From the NCBI GenBank assembly GCA_944384545.1, contig CALWTT010000049.1, positions 1 to 40,692 on the forward strand: DNA of 40,692 nt, in the 5' to 3' direction. The translations under genes and the position numbers were made by a program. Below, piece by piece: positions 23,001 to 31,255 of the stretch (its first letter is position 1; each line of letters starts with the position of its first letter). The notes under the pieces are model-generated. The model worked only from the letters and a program-made list of their open reading frames with translations, was not told the origin of the DNA and ran no database searches. The DNA is from an uncultured Clostridia bacterium (GTDB lineage Bacteria; Bacillota; Clostridia; Oscillospirales; CAG-272).

Positions 23001-24455
23001 AATCTGCCCACCACGCAGGCGCACGGCGCCAATCTCCGTGATCCGGCAGCTGACCGGTGACAGCCCCGTGGTTTCTATGTCAAATACCACCGTATCCCGG
23101 TCAAAGCCACCCTCCGCATCGCCGTAGATCACACGCGCCGTATCGTTCACATAATAGGCTTCCATCCCATACAGAATTTTGAGGTCCGCCTTCTGCTTTT
23201 CCAGCGCCAGCATGATCTCCGGAAAAGCCTGCACATTCCCGTGATCCGTCACCGCTATCGCGGAATGCCCCCACGCCGCCGCCGTACGTACCAGCTCGTC
23301 CGGACGGATCAACGCATCCATCGCCGACATGTTGGTATGCAGATGCAGTTCTACACGCTTCCGCTCCGCATGATCGCTGCGCACGATCTCCCGGATCTTC
23401 ATTACCCCTCGCGGCGTCATCGTCAGTTCTCCGTCGTATTTATCCCGCGCGATATTCCCGAGCACGGCAATCGTCATTCCGCTTTTCAGGGTATCGTACC
23501 AGCCCGCCTCTTCGGTCGGCTGCGACAGCTTCAGATACACGGAGGAACTTCCATCCGAAAAGCCCACACGGATCCGCACACGGTCGCCGCCGCGCATTTC
23601 GTCCCGGCTCAGCTCAAAAATCCGACCCAGCAGAAAGATCCCGCGCCCCTCGTGCAGCTCCGACATCGGCGTGATCTCCCCCACCGTAAACGCCACACCG
23701 TACAAGGCTTCCGCTCCGCTCAGGTCATAGGTGCTGTTGCCGAGGCGTACCCGGTCTCCTTCTCTGCTGCCGTCCGCCGCTGCGGACGAAAGACTCCGCA
23801 TCGCACGGAAGTCCTCCCGCGACGGCTCCTGCGATTCCGCGGATCTCCGCTCCGCCGCGCGCTGCGCCGCTTCGGATCCTGCGCGGATCTCCCGATCCAG
23901 CTCCTGCATGCTCCGCTCATATGCCGCACGCCGGCCGGCTACACGCGCCTCCGCATCCGCCGATTTCCGGATGTGCACCTTGCGCTCGAGCGAAAAACGG
24001 CTCCGCAGAATTCCCGAAAGAATCGCATCGGTACGCGCAAGGCAGAGCAGGTCAATACCCGCATCCGGGAACGGAAGATCTATGTACAGCGTTTCCTCCT
24101 CCTCACAAAAGCGCGGCTCCGCAAAAAAGCCGTGCGTAACCGCGCCGATCCGCTCCGCTTCCGCAATGATCTCCGGCATGTAGTCCAGACGGAAGAGGTC
24201 CGGCGGATATTTCGGAAACAGGCGAAAGGATTTCGCTCCGTACAGATGACACAGCTCGTCCTCCATCGCATACAGCGCACGGGCATCCTGGTGGGTAGCA
24301 AAATACAGATCCGCCTCCACCCGTTCAATCCGGTCCTCGCCGCCCGGCGCACGGCACAGGCGGATGTCCGCGTGCGTTGCCGTCATGAGCAGCGCACGGT
24401 ATTCCTCCCGCGGCTCATACCGCCGGAATACTTCCAGAAATTTCCGTTCTCCCAT
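20052..24455 (-). CDS. polC: DNA polymerase III subunit alpha, PolC type
   Basis: A 1467-residue replicative polymerase of the Gram-positive class, with its own 3'-5' exonuclease. Domains in order: N-terminal region and OB fold (about 240-345); first half of the PHP domain (VELHLHTNMSAMDALI, near 370); inserted DEDD exonuclease (VVFDIETTGLSPV near 457 and AHNANFDVGFI near 540); rest of PHP; polymerase. The palm has PDIDLNFSGD near 995, just after a four-cysteine zinc motif (CRKC ... CPVC). The C-terminus holds helix-hairpin-helix-like LPGLGETAAQKIIEL. Length fits the family (about 1430-1470). The start lies 1 base beyond the ispG stop, with CGGGAG as ribosome site. It is last in the pyrH-polC run; no clear terminator follows. 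Confidence 0.98.
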   Translation of the reverse strand: MGERKFLEVFRRYEPREEYRALLMTATHADIRLCRAPGGEDRIERVEADLYFATHQDARALYAMEDELCHLYGAKSFRLFPKYPPDLFRLDYMPEIIAEAERIGAVTHGFFAEPRFCEEEETLYIDLPFPDAGIDLLCLARTDAILSGILRSRFSLERKVHIRKSADAEARVAGRRAAYERSMQELDREIRAGSEAAQRAAERRSAESQEPSREDFRAMRSLSSAAADGSREGDRVRLGNSTYDLSGAEALYGVAFTVGEITPMSELHEGRGIFLLGRIFELSRDEMRGGDRVRIRVGFSDGSSSVYLKLSQPTEEAGWYDTLKSGMTIAVLGNIARDKYDGELTMTPRGVMKIREIVRSDHAERKRVELHLHTNMSAMDALIRPDELVRTAAAWGHSAIAVTDHGNVQAFPEIMLALEKQKADLKILYGMEAYYVNDTARVIYGDAEGGFDRDTVVFDIETTGLSPVSCRITEIGAVRLRGGQIEERFSTFVDPEIPIPPEIVRLTSITDAMVKGAPKIREALRSFLDFVGDALLVAHNANFDVGFIRTYAEQNGYSFRNAYLDTVSLSRYVNPELKNHKLDTIAEAYGLGDFQHHRAVDDAAVLTEIFKRMLARLRDEGIDGFPRLAQAVASHADPLQLKPYHMILLAQNATGLKNLYRLISESYLTYFRRFPRIPKSLLENHREGLLVGSACEAGELYTALLERRPESELEEIASFYDYLEIQPLCNNRFLIDQGRVTGEDQLRELNRRIVALGRKTGRPTVATCDAHFLNREDEIYRKILLAGMKYSDADKDTGLYLRTTEEMLSEFSYLGEETAYEVVVENPNRIAERVEKIRPIPEGRYEPSLPGADEDLTRICWERAHDWYGDPLPEIVSSRLTRELDSIIHNGFAVLYMIAQKLVAYSESLGYLVGSRGSVGSSFVASMAGISEVNPLPPHYRCRKCRYSEFITDGSYGSGFDLPDKLCPVCGELLIGDGHDIPFETFLGFKGDKSPDIDLNFSGDVQGRVHKYTEELFGEGHVFRAGTIGTLAAKTAYGYVMKYLDERKISLPRAEVSRLEEHCVGVKRTTGQHPGGIIVVPMQYDIYDFSPVQHPADDPNSDIITTHFQFSYLHDTILKLDELGHDMPTKYKMLERYTGTSVMDVKMNDPKVYELFRSTDPLGVTSEEIHSPLGTFGIPEMGTHFGQQLLLDAKPKNFADLLQISGLSHGTGVWLGNAQDLIRSGVCTISDVVGTRDGIMLYLIRHGLENGIAFRIMEDVRKGKGLRPEYEAAMREHDVPDWYISSCKKIKYMFPKAHAAAYVMSAIRLAWYKIYYPMEFYAAFFTVAPGGFDAEIVMQGKRAVYDVIAAIEKKGNEATQKEAETVTTLQLAGECLCRGIRFLPVSISRSDATAFLPEEGSIRLPFSSLPGLGETAAQKIIELRNREGIFSVEDLQRKGGVSRTVIELLRRNKALEGLSETNQYSLF

Positions 24456-24456
24456 C

Positions 24457-25539
24457 TCACATCTCCCGGATCTCCGCGATCAGCTCCTCTACAATGCGTT
24501 CTCCCGGAATCCGACGCACAATCTCGCCTTTCCGGAACAGCACCGCCTCCCCGATTCCGCCTGCAATGCCGATATCTGCTTCCCGCGCTTCCCCCGGCCC
24601 GTTCACCACGCAGCCCATAAATGCTACCTTCAGCGGCTTCTTCCGCAATCCCGTGCGGTCCAGGGCGTCTTCAAATGCCGCAAGCAGCGGAATCAGATCG
24701 ATCCGCGTCCGGCCGCAGGTCGGACAGGAAATGATCTCGATTTCCCGGCAAGGATTCAGTCCGAGCGAGGTCAGAATCTCCCGCGCCGCGCGGATTTCGG
24801 CCACAGGATCCGCTGTCAGCGACACACGGATCGTGTCTCCGATCCCCTCCGCCAGACATGTCCCGATCCCCACCGCACTCCGGATGCTCCCGGCGCGTTC
24901 TCCGCCCGCCTCGGTCACGCCCAGATGCAACGGATACTCCGTGCGTTCCGAAAGCAGGCGATTGGCGTCAATCATATCCCGCACCGTCGAGGCCTTGACC
25001 GACAGCACGATGTCCGTAAAATCGCAGGTCTCCAGCATCGCCGCATGGCGCAGGGCGCTCTCTACCAGCGCTTCCGCGCACGGCTTGCCATACTGCGAAA
25101 GGATAGACGGTTCCAACGAACCCGCATTCACACCGATCCGGATCGGCACGCCCCGCGCGCGGCAGGCCCCGGCCACCGCTTCCACTTTTTCCCGGGCGCC
25201 GATGTTCCCGGGGTTGATCCGGATCTTGTCCGCCCCCGATTCCAGCGACGCCAGGGCAATCCGCCAGTCAAAATGAATATCCGCTACCAACGGTACTTGG
25301 ATCCCGCGCTCTTTCAGAAAGGAAAATATACCTGCTGCCGGCAGATCCGGCACGGCAACGCGCACAAGGTCCGCACCCGCCTCCTCCAGGGCCAGAACCT
25401 GGCGGTATACGGCCGCATAATCCTGCGGCGACGCATTGGCCATCGTCTGCACTGCAATCGGCGCGTCGCCGCCGATCCGGATACGGCCGACCTGCACGGC
25501 ATGGGTCGGCCGGCGCATCGTCGTTTGCTTTTCCGTCAT
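24457..25539 (-). CDS. ispG: 4-hydroxy-3-methylbut-2-en-1-yl diphosphate synthase (flavodoxin)
   Basis: A 360-residue [4Fe-4S] enzyme of the MEP pathway that converts MEcPP to HMBPP. The N-terminal TIM barrel holds PIAVQTMANA, VPLVADIHFDWRIAL, ADKIRINPGNIG and the TEAGG segment. The C-terminal domain holds the cluster ligands: CPTCGRT and FMGCVVNGPGE, the latter also carrying the Glu ligand. The length is the short bacterial form. ATG 25539 follows AAGGAGG; the frame is open further upstream but lacks a ribosome site. A gap of 137 bases after rseP holds an inverted repeat (CCCGTAT / ATACGGG, 25656-25676) with no T run. It is coupled to polC. Confidence 0.97.
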   Translation of the reverse strand: MTEKQTTMRRPTHAVQVGRIRIGGDAPIAVQTMANASPQDYAAVYRQVLALEEAGADLVRVAVPDLPAAGIFSFLKERGIQVPLVADIHFDWRIALASLESGADKIRINPGNIGAREKVEAVAGACRARGVPIRIGVNAGSLEPSILSQYGKPCAEALVESALRHAAMLETCDFTDIVLSVKASTVRDMIDANRLLSERTEYPLHLGVTEAGGERAGSIRSAVGIGTCLAEGIGDTIRVSLTADPVAEIRAAREILTSLGLNPCREIEIISCPTCGRTRIDLIPLLAAFEDALDRTGLRKKPLKVAFMGCVVNGPGEAREADIGIAGGIGEAVLFRKGEIVRRIPGERIVEELIAEIREM

Positions 25540-25676
25540 ATTCTTCCTCCTTGCCTTTCGGCCGCCTGCGACCGGTCCCGCACTTTGTCTTAATCCTTTT
25601 TTTGCTCCCGCTTCCGCTGCTTGCCCGACACAAAACAGGTTTTTCACCCGCTTTTCCCGTATTCAGAACATACGGG

Positions 25677-26744
25677 TTATCCGAACATCCATATCACATC
25701 CTTAAACAGCACAATAATGGCCAGCAATATGAACAGGAAAAATCCGATGGTGTGCACCAGCGCCTCATATTTCGGCGGCACCACCGGGCGCCGGAATATC
25801 GTCTCCAGCAACAGAAAGACAAACCGGCCTCCGTCCAGTGCAGGAATCGGAAGAAGATTCAAAACACCAAGATTCACCGATATAACCGCCACCAGGTACA
25901 AAAACTGATTCCAATCGGTTGCCGCCGCCTCGGTCATAGCTCCTGCCACACCTACCGGACCCGAGACTGCTTCCAATCCGTAGCGGCCCTGTACAAGATC
26001 CACCAGGGAATCCCAGATCATCTTCACGGTCGACACCGACTGATAGTAGGTGTGCCGCATGACACTCCCCACCGTTGTCGGCTCCGCTGCTACATAAAAA
26101 TCCGTAAACCCGAAACGCATGTCGGTGCCCTCTGCGCCGATGGTCGGAAACAGCACCGACAGCGTCAGCTCTTTTCCGTCCCGCACCACCGTCACATCCA
26201 CAGGACCGGAGCCTCCCTGATGCATAATCTCATAGCGCATGTCGGCCGCTATATGCACACGGGTGCCGTTGATCGCTATGATCCTGTCACCCGGTCGCAG
26301 CCCGGATTCCTCCGAGGAGATCATCTGGTTCTGCTCGAAATAATCCGAACTGGGATAGGAATGAATCTGGTTCGATGCCAGCGGACCCGAGGTCAGTACC
26401 AGCACCAGCATCAGCACAAATCCCAACACCAGATTCATCAGTCCGCCCGCCGCCACAATGATCATGCGCTTCCATGCCGCCTTCTTTCCGAAGGCGTTCG
26501 GGTCGTCAGATTCCTCATCTTCCCCCGCCATGCTCACATATCCACCGATCAGGAAAACACCCACCGAATACCGGATTCCCGTCTTCTTCGAGGTGTAGGT
26601 GATCATCTTCGGCCCCATGCCGATCGAAAACTCGTAGATCCGCACTCCCGCCAGTCGCGCAGCTGCATAATGCCCGCATTCGTGCACCAGGATCAGAAGG
26701 CAGAATACCAGAATGGCCAATAACCAGTACAGTACCGTTGTCAT
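25677..26744 (-). CDS. rseP: Site-2 intramembrane zinc metalloprotease RseP/RasP
   Basis: A 355-residue membrane protease that cuts TM segments, such as anti-sigma factors and signal-peptide remnants. TM1 carries the zinc motif HECGH (21-25). The third metal ligand lies in NLLPIPALDGGR near 305, the NxxPxPxLDG motif. A single PDZ domain (about 125-205, including SGLRPGDRIIAINGTRV) lies between TM2 and TM3. GGYVSMAGE follows TM1, as usual. ATG 26744 follows AAGGAG. It lies 26 bases after dxr, the conserved order in Bacillota. Confidence 0.96.
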   Translation of the reverse strand: MTTVLYWLLAILVFCLLILVHECGHYAAARLAGVRIYEFSIGMGPKMITYTSKKTGIRYSVGVFLIGGYVSMAGEDEESDDPNAFGKKAAWKRMIIVAAGGLMNLVLGFVLMLVLVLTSGPLASNQIHSYPSSDYFEQNQMISSEESGLRPGDRIIAINGTRVHIAADMRYEIMHQGGSGPVDVTVVRDGKELTLSVLFPTIGAEGTDMRFGFTDFYVAAEPTTVGSVMRHTYYQSVSTVKMIWDSLVDLVQGRYGLEAVSGPVGVAGAMTEAAATDWNQFLYLVAVISVNLGVLNLLPIPALDGGRFVFLLLETIFRRPVVPPKYEALVHTIGFFLFILLAIIVLFKDVIWMFG

Positions 26745-26770
26745 GCGTTCTCCTTGCCTGCCGGCTGATT

Positions 26771-28021
26771 TCAGAGGGGACCGGCTTCGGCGATGCGACG
26801 GATACGGTCCCGCGCCATCTCCCGCGCGCAACTTGCCGCCGCCAATATGTCCGGGAGCCGTTCTGCCTCCCGCGACGCGGGTTCCAGCTCCCGCACCGTA
26901 TCTTCCACCACGTCAAATAGTTCGGTCAGTCGGATCCGGTCCTCCAAAAATGCAGAAACCGCCTCCTCGTTCGCCGCATTCAGCGTCGCCGGCACGCCTC
27001 CCCCGGATCCGATCGCATCACGCGCAAGCGAAAGAAGACGGAAGGTATCGGTATCCGGCCGTGCAAAGTCCAGATGCCCCAGCGTAAAAAAGTCCAGCGG
27101 AGGCGTCAGCCCTCCAACGCGTGCCGGATAACTCAACGCATACTGCACACAGTCCCGCATGTCCGGCACACTCAGCTGTGCTATGACAGTATTATCAATA
27201 TATTCCACCATCGAATGAATTATGCTCTGACGCTGCACCACCACTTCGATCGCCTCCGCCGGTACATCGAACAGGCAGGCTGCTTCTATCAGTTCAAAGC
27301 CCTTGTTCATCAGCGTGGCCGAATCTACCGTGATCTTCGCTCCCATGCGCCAGGTCGGATGTGCCAGTGTCTGGGCGCGTGTCACCTGCGAAAGGCCTGC
27401 CCTGTCGTATCCGAAAAACGGGCCGCCCGAGGCGGTCAGCCACAGCCGCTGCACCTCTTCCTTCCGTCCTGCCTGCAAGCACTGAAAAATGGCACAGTGT
27501 TCACTGTCGACCGGCAGAACATCGACGCCTTTTTCTTTTGCGCGACGCATCACTTCCCGGCCCGCGATCACCAGCGATTCCTTATTGGCAAGCGCAAGGC
27601 GCCGTCCCGCATCCAGAACCGCAAGCGTCGGTTGCAGTCCTGCCTCTCCCAGGATGGCATTGACGACCACCGGAGCATCGGTCAGACCGATCCCCTCGCA
27701 GATCCCTTCCGCCCCCGACAAGACCCGGACCTGCGTGTCCGCAAGCCGCACACGCAGGTCCGCAGCACAGGTTTCGTCCGCAACTGCGCAGTAGCGCGGC
27801 AGAAACTGCCGCGCCTGCTCTTCCAGCACCGCCACCGATCGCTGCCCGCTCAGCAGATCCACACGCAGCCCGTGGCAGGAGGCCACTTCCAGCGCCTGCC
27901 GTCCCACCGAGCCCGTACTGCCCAGCACAGCGACCGATGCAGGCAGGTGTCCTGCACCTTGGGTGCCTGTCAACGTTTCCGGGTTCTGCTTCTTTTTCCA
28001 TTCCCGATTCTTGTCCAACAT
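26771..28021 (-). CDS. dxr: 1-deoxy-D-xylulose 5-phosphate reductoisomerase
   Basis: A 416-residue MEP-pathway enzyme making 2-C-methyl-D-erythritol 4-phosphate with NADPH. The NADPH motif is VAVLGSTGSVGRQALEV (31-47). Metal and substrate residues are in VDSEHCAIFQCL (D172, S173, E174) and in KITVDSATLMNKGFELIEA with E at the metal site. The flexible loop over the site is HPTWRMGAKI. The N-terminal 25 residues are a hydrophilic extension not seen in all members. ATG 28021 follows GGGGAGG. The gap to cdsA is 12 bases. Confidence 0.97.
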   Translation of the reverse strand: MLDKNREWKKKQNPETLTGTQGAGHLPASVAVLGSTGSVGRQALEVASCHGLRVDLLSGQRSVAVLEEQARQFLPRYCAVADETCAADLRVRLADTQVRVLSGAEGICEGIGLTDAPVVVNAILGEAGLQPTLAVLDAGRRLALANKESLVIAGREVMRRAKEKGVDVLPVDSEHCAIFQCLQAGRKEEVQRLWLTASGGPFFGYDRAGLSQVTRAQTLAHPTWRMGAKITVDSATLMNKGFELIEAACLFDVPAEAIEVVVQRQSIIHSMVEYIDNTVIAQLSVPDMRDCVQYALSYPARVGGLTPPLDFFTLGHLDFARPDTDTFRLLSLARDAIGSGGGVPATLNAANEEAVSAFLEDRIRLTELFDVVEDTVRELEPASREAERLPDILAAASCAREMARDRIRRIAEAGPL

Positions 28022-28033
28022 CCTGCCTCCCCT

Positions 28034-28918
28034 TCACAGAAGAAGATGTAAGCCGTACAGGCTGTCTACCGTGCAGATAATCAGCAGAAGCGGCGCCGCC
28101 GCCACCACCGAATCAAAACGATCCATCACCCCGCCATGACCGGGAAAAAGTTGACTGTAATCCTTCACGCCGTGCTCACGCTTGATCAGTGAAGCGATCA
28201 GATCTCCGATCTGCGACACGCAGGACACCAGCGCGCCTACCAGCCCCAGCACCAGATAATTCGGGCGCAGCCCGGTTATCTTGCCTGCCGCAAAACCATA
28301 CAGCAGGAAAAACAGCATGCAGAAAAGCACACCACCGATCGCACCTTCCACCGTTTTCTTAGGACTGATCTCCGGGATCAGCTTGTGCCGGCCGAAAAAG
28401 TAACCGGTAAAATAGGCAAAGGTGTCGGTAATCCACGGTCCGAGAAAGCAGAGCAGGTAATAGTATTCCCCGTTCTGCCCCATGCGGATCAGCGGGATCG
28501 TCGTAAATGCCAGCACGATATAGTAGGTCATGGTATAGGACGCCGCCGCATCCGAAAAGCCGAACAACGCACGTCGGCTGAATACCGCTGCGGCGAACAG
28601 GATAAACAAATACAGCGTCATCGACGCGCCGAGAAGCAACAGGAACAGCACCGCTCCCTGCGGTTCTACCGGCTGCATTCCGAATCCGTCCCCGATTCCG
28701 CCGGCATAGACTGTCCCGAGCGGAAAGCCCACCGACAGCAGATACGCCGGAATCGCAATCGAAAGAATCCGGTGCGTTCCGAGGCACCGCAGCATTTCAT
28801 ATACAGCTGCCGTGCAGAATCCCGCCGCCACAATCGGAAACAGCCATGTCCCGGAAAAGACCAGTACCGGGACCAGCAGGCAGAGCAGAATGATACCGGT
28901 CAGAATTCTCTGTTTCAT
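28034..28918 (-). CDS. cdsA: Phosphatidate cytidylyltransferase
   Basis: A 294-residue membrane enzyme making CDP-diacylglycerol from phosphatidate and CTP. It has about eight TM helices. The CDS signature is SQIGDLIASLIKREHGVKDY followed by SQLFPGHGGVMDRFDS; the aspartates of the signature bind the metal. DTFAYFTGYFFGRHKL and SPKKTVEGAIGG are also conserved. ATG 28918 overlaps the uppS stop in ATGA, with GAAGGAGG upstream, so the two are coupled. Confidence 0.97.
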   Translation of the reverse strand: MKQRILTGIILLCLLVPVLVFSGTWLFPIVAAGFCTAAVYEMLRCLGTHRILSIAIPAYLLSVGFPLGTVYAGGIGDGFGMQPVEPQGAVLFLLLLGASMTLYLFILFAAAVFSRRALFGFSDAAASYTMTYYIVLAFTTIPLIRMGQNGEYYYLLCFLGPWITDTFAYFTGYFFGRHKLIPEISPKKTVEGAIGGVLFCMLFFLLYGFAAGKITGLRPNYLVLGLVGALVSCVSQIGDLIASLIKREHGVKDYSQLFPGHGGVMDRFDSVVAAAPLLLIICTVDSLYGLHLLL

Positions 28919-29676
28919 TCCGCCTCCTTCTTCTCTCCCGCCTCCGCAGGATCCAGTCCTCCGAAACGGCGACGCCGTCCGCAGAAATTCATCAGAGCTC
29001 CGTATACTTCCCGTTCGGAGAGATCCGGCCACAGCGTCGGGGTGAACCAATACTCCGAATAAGCGGACTGGTACAGCAGAAAGTTGGAGATCCGCAGATC
29101 CCCCCCCGTACGGATCACAAGATCCGGATCCGGCGATCCCGCTGTGTACAGGTGCGAAGCAAAGGTAGCCTCGTCCACCTCCCGGTATCCCTCTCGCAGC
29201 AATGTATTGCAGGCGTGCACAATCTCCGCACGCCCTCCGTAATTCAGCGCAATGTTCAGGCAGCGCGGCATCGACGCGGATCGCTTTTCAATTTCCTCTG
29301 CCTTTTGCCGCAAAGACGGTGCCAGCGCGGTTTTATCCCCCAGAAACACAATCTTTGTCTGCCGCTCTTCCAGCAAAGCCAGCTCTTCCTCCATAAAACG
29401 GTCAAGATGCTTCATCAATGCTTCTACCTCCGCGCGCGGACGCGACCAGTTCTCGGTAGAAAAAGCATACACCGTCACCGTTCCGATCCCCAGATCCCGG
29501 CAGTACCCCACGATGCGGCGGAAGGTCTCCGCTCCGCGCGCATGGCCCATCTCCCGCGGCAGTCCCCGCCGCGTCGCCCAGCGCCCGTTCCCGTCCATGA
29601 TGAATGCCACGTGCCGGATCCGATCGGACAGATCGCAGATCGGCGCCTGCCCCGTCTTTTTCCTAAAAGGCCACAT
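28915..29676 (-). CDS. uppS: Undecaprenyl diphosphate synthase (cis-prenyltransferase)
   Basis: A 253-residue cytoplasmic enzyme adding eight isoprene units to FPP to make the C55 lipid carrier of peptidoglycan synthesis. The catalytic motif is FIMDGNGRWA (D28). Other hallmarks are GHARGAETFRRIV, VYAFSTENWSRP, LNIALNYGGRAEI, and DLVIRTGGDLRISNFLL with YSEYWF near the C-terminus. The ribosome site is a G-rich GGGGGG before ATG 29676. It is followed by cdsA with a 4-base overlap and preceded by frr with an 18-base gap. Confidence 0.97.
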   Translation of the reverse strand: MWPFRKKTGQAPICDLSDRIRHVAFIMDGNGRWATRRGLPREMGHARGAETFRRIVGYCRDLGIGTVTVYAFSTENWSRPRAEVEALMKHLDRFMEEELALLEERQTKIVFLGDKTALAPSLRQKAEEIEKRSASMPRCLNIALNYGGRAEIVHACNTLLREGYREVDEATFASHLYTAGSPDPDLVIRTGGDLRISNFLLYQSAYSEYWFTPTLWPDLSEREVYGALMNFCGRRRRFGGLDPAEAGEKKEAE

Positions 29677-29694
29677 GTACGGCCCCCCTGTCGC

Positions 29695-30249
29695 TCAGAT
29701 TTCCATGATCTCCCGGTTCTTTGCTTCGGTCACCTTATCGATTTCACGGATGTAACGGTCGGTCAGATCCTGGCAGCTCTTCTCGCTCGCCTTCGCCTCG
29801 TCCTCGGTCATCTCGCTCTTCTTCTTCATGTCCTTGATCCGATCGTTCGCTTCCCGGCGCAGGTTGCGTACTGCCACCTTTGCTTCTTCCCCCATCTTCG
29901 CGATCTGCTTCGTCATTTCGCGCCGACGGTCCTCTGTCAGCTGCGGGAAGATCAGACGCAGCGAGCGCCCGTCGTTCTGCGGGTTGATCCCCAGATCCGA
30001 GGTCAGTATCGCCTTTTCGATCGCCTTCAGCGTTCCGCCGTCCCATGGCTGGATCAACAGTGTCCGCGCATCCGGCTGGCTCACCGCCGCCATCGCGTTG
30101 ATCGCCGTTGCGCTCCCGTAATAGTCTACCGTGATCTTCGACAGGACATTCGCGTTCGCTCGCCCTGCACGGATGGTCGACAGATTCTCCTGGTACACCG
30201 ATACCGCCTTGCGCATTTTCTCCTCATAGGGCTTCATTTCCAGCTTCAT
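29695..30249 (-). CDS. frr: Ribosome recycling factor
   Basis: A 184-residue factor that splits post-termination ribosomes together with EF-G. The two-domain pattern is clear: a helical bundle (MKPYEEKMRKAVSVYQENLS, TIRAGRANANVL) and a beta domain (ITVDYYGSATAINAMAAVSQ, LIQPWDGGTLKAIEKAI), then LRLIFPQLTEDRRREMTKQI. The length matches the family exactly when ATG 30249 is used, with AAGGAG 7 bases upstream; the in-frame ATG 18 bases further out is less likely. A 137-base gap to pyrH contains a GC-rich inverted repeat (CCGGCC / GGCCGG at 30279-30301) of unknown role. Confidence 0.97.
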   Translation of the reverse strand: MKLEMKPYEEKMRKAVSVYQENLSTIRAGRANANVLSKITVDYYGSATAINAMAAVSQPDARTLLIQPWDGGTLKAIEKAILTSDLGINPQNDGRSLRLIFPQLTEDRRREMTKQIAKMGEEAKVAVRNLRREANDRIKDMKKKSEMTEDEAKASEKSCQDLTDRYIREIDKVTEAKNREIMEI

Positions 30250-30386
30250 AACCGTCTCCTTTTCCATATGTTCTCGCCCGGCCGCGGTGAACTCCGGCCG
30301 GAATTTTGTCTCTCTGTGTTCCTGTATATCGGGGTCTTATGTTTCCGTATGTAGTCTTGTACGTTTCTCTTTCCCAGGCACCCTGC

Positions 30387-31106
30387 TTATTCGGTCAGCA
30401 GGGTGCCGATCTCCTCTCCCCGGACCGCACGCAGAATATTCTCCGGGCAGTCAAGACCGAATACCAGCACCGGAATATGCTTTTCCATGCAGAACGACGC
30501 TGCCGTCATATCCATTGCTCCCAGACCGCGCGCCAGCACCTCCCGGCAGGAGATGCGGTCGATCCGCGTTGCTCCCGGATCTTTACGCGGGTCTGCCGTA
30601 TATACCCCGTCGATGTTCTTTGCCATCAGCACGACCTCCGCACCCAGCTCCGCCGCGCGCAGAACCGCCGCCGTATCCGTGGAGAAAAACGGAAGCCCCA
30701 ATCCGCAACCCAGTATCACAATGCGGCCATGCTCCAGATGATGGATGGCGCGGGCACGGGTATACGGCTCCGCAAATGCTTCCATGCGCACCGCCGTCAT
30801 CGCTCGCGCATCCAGACCCGCCTGTATAAACGCGTCCTGCAATGCCAGCGCATTGATCGCCGTCGCCAGCATTCCCATGTGGTCGGCCGTTACCGGATCC
30901 ATGCCATCGCCCTGCCGGCCGCGCCAGATATTCCCGGCGCCCACGATCACCGCCACTTCGGTTCCTCCGTCCACGCAGTCGCGCAACACACGTGCAATCC
31001 GCTCAATAAATCCGTGATTCAGGATCCCCGCTTCTCCGCCGGACAGTGCTTCTCCCGACAGCTTCAGCAGTACCCGACGGTACGCGTGCCTGCTTTCCTC
31101 TCCCAT
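30387..31106 (-). CDS. pyrH: UMP kinase, with altered nucleotide-site motif
   Basis: A 239-residue hexameric amino-acid-kinase-fold enzyme phosphorylating UMP to UDP. The N-terminal RVLLKLSGEALSG and VGAGNIWRGRQG, the central DHMGMLATAINALALQDAF, and NIDGVYTADPRKDPGAT are canonical. The usual GGTGNP(F/Y)F segment reads GCGLGLPFFSTDT here, so the conserved Thr and Asn are both replaced by Leu; the DNA there reads cleanly in frame. ATG 31106 follows GGGAGG. It is the first gene of the long minus-strand transcript from the promoter at 31142-31170. Confidence 0.95.
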   Translation of the reverse strand: MGEESRHAYRRVLLKLSGEALSGGEAGILNHGFIERIARVLRDCVDGGTEVAVIVGAGNIWRGRQGDGMDPVTADHMGMLATAINALALQDAFIQAGLDARAMTAVRMEAFAEPYTRARAIHHLEHGRIVILGCGLGLPFFSTDTAAVLRAAELGAEVVLMAKNIDGVYTADPRKDPGATRIDRISCREVLARGLGAMDMTAASFCMEKHIPVLVFGLDCPENILRAVRGEEIGTLLTE

Positions 31107-31141
31107 AACTACCTCCCTGCTCTTCCGCTTTTTCTTCTATT

Positions 31142-31170
31142 ATTTTACCGCATAATCCTTCTTTTGTAAA
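31142..31170 (-). promoter_or_regulatory. Promoter of the pyrH-to-polC operon
   Basis: On the minus strand, -35 TTTACA (31165-31170), 17-base spacer, -10 TAAAAT (31142-31147). It lies between the tsf terminator and pyrH. Confidence 0.75.
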
Positions 31171-31198
31171 CAGTTTTCTCGAAAAATCCGCCGCTTCA

Positions 31199-31234
31199 TA
31201 AAAGAAAAGCGCACCGATCTCTCCGGTACGCTTT
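31199..31234 (-). terminator. Terminator after tsf
   Basis: On the minus strand AAAGCGTACCG pairs with CGGTGCGCTTT (one U-G pair, 7-base loop), followed by TCTTTTA. It separates rpsB-tsf from the pyrH operon. Confidence 0.85.
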
Positions 31235-31255
31235 CCCTTGGATCCTGCCGCTCGC

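Noticed and set aside
30278..30302. GC-rich inverted repeat between pyrH and frr as a terminator
   Set aside because: No T tract on the minus strand, and frr and later genes need read-through.
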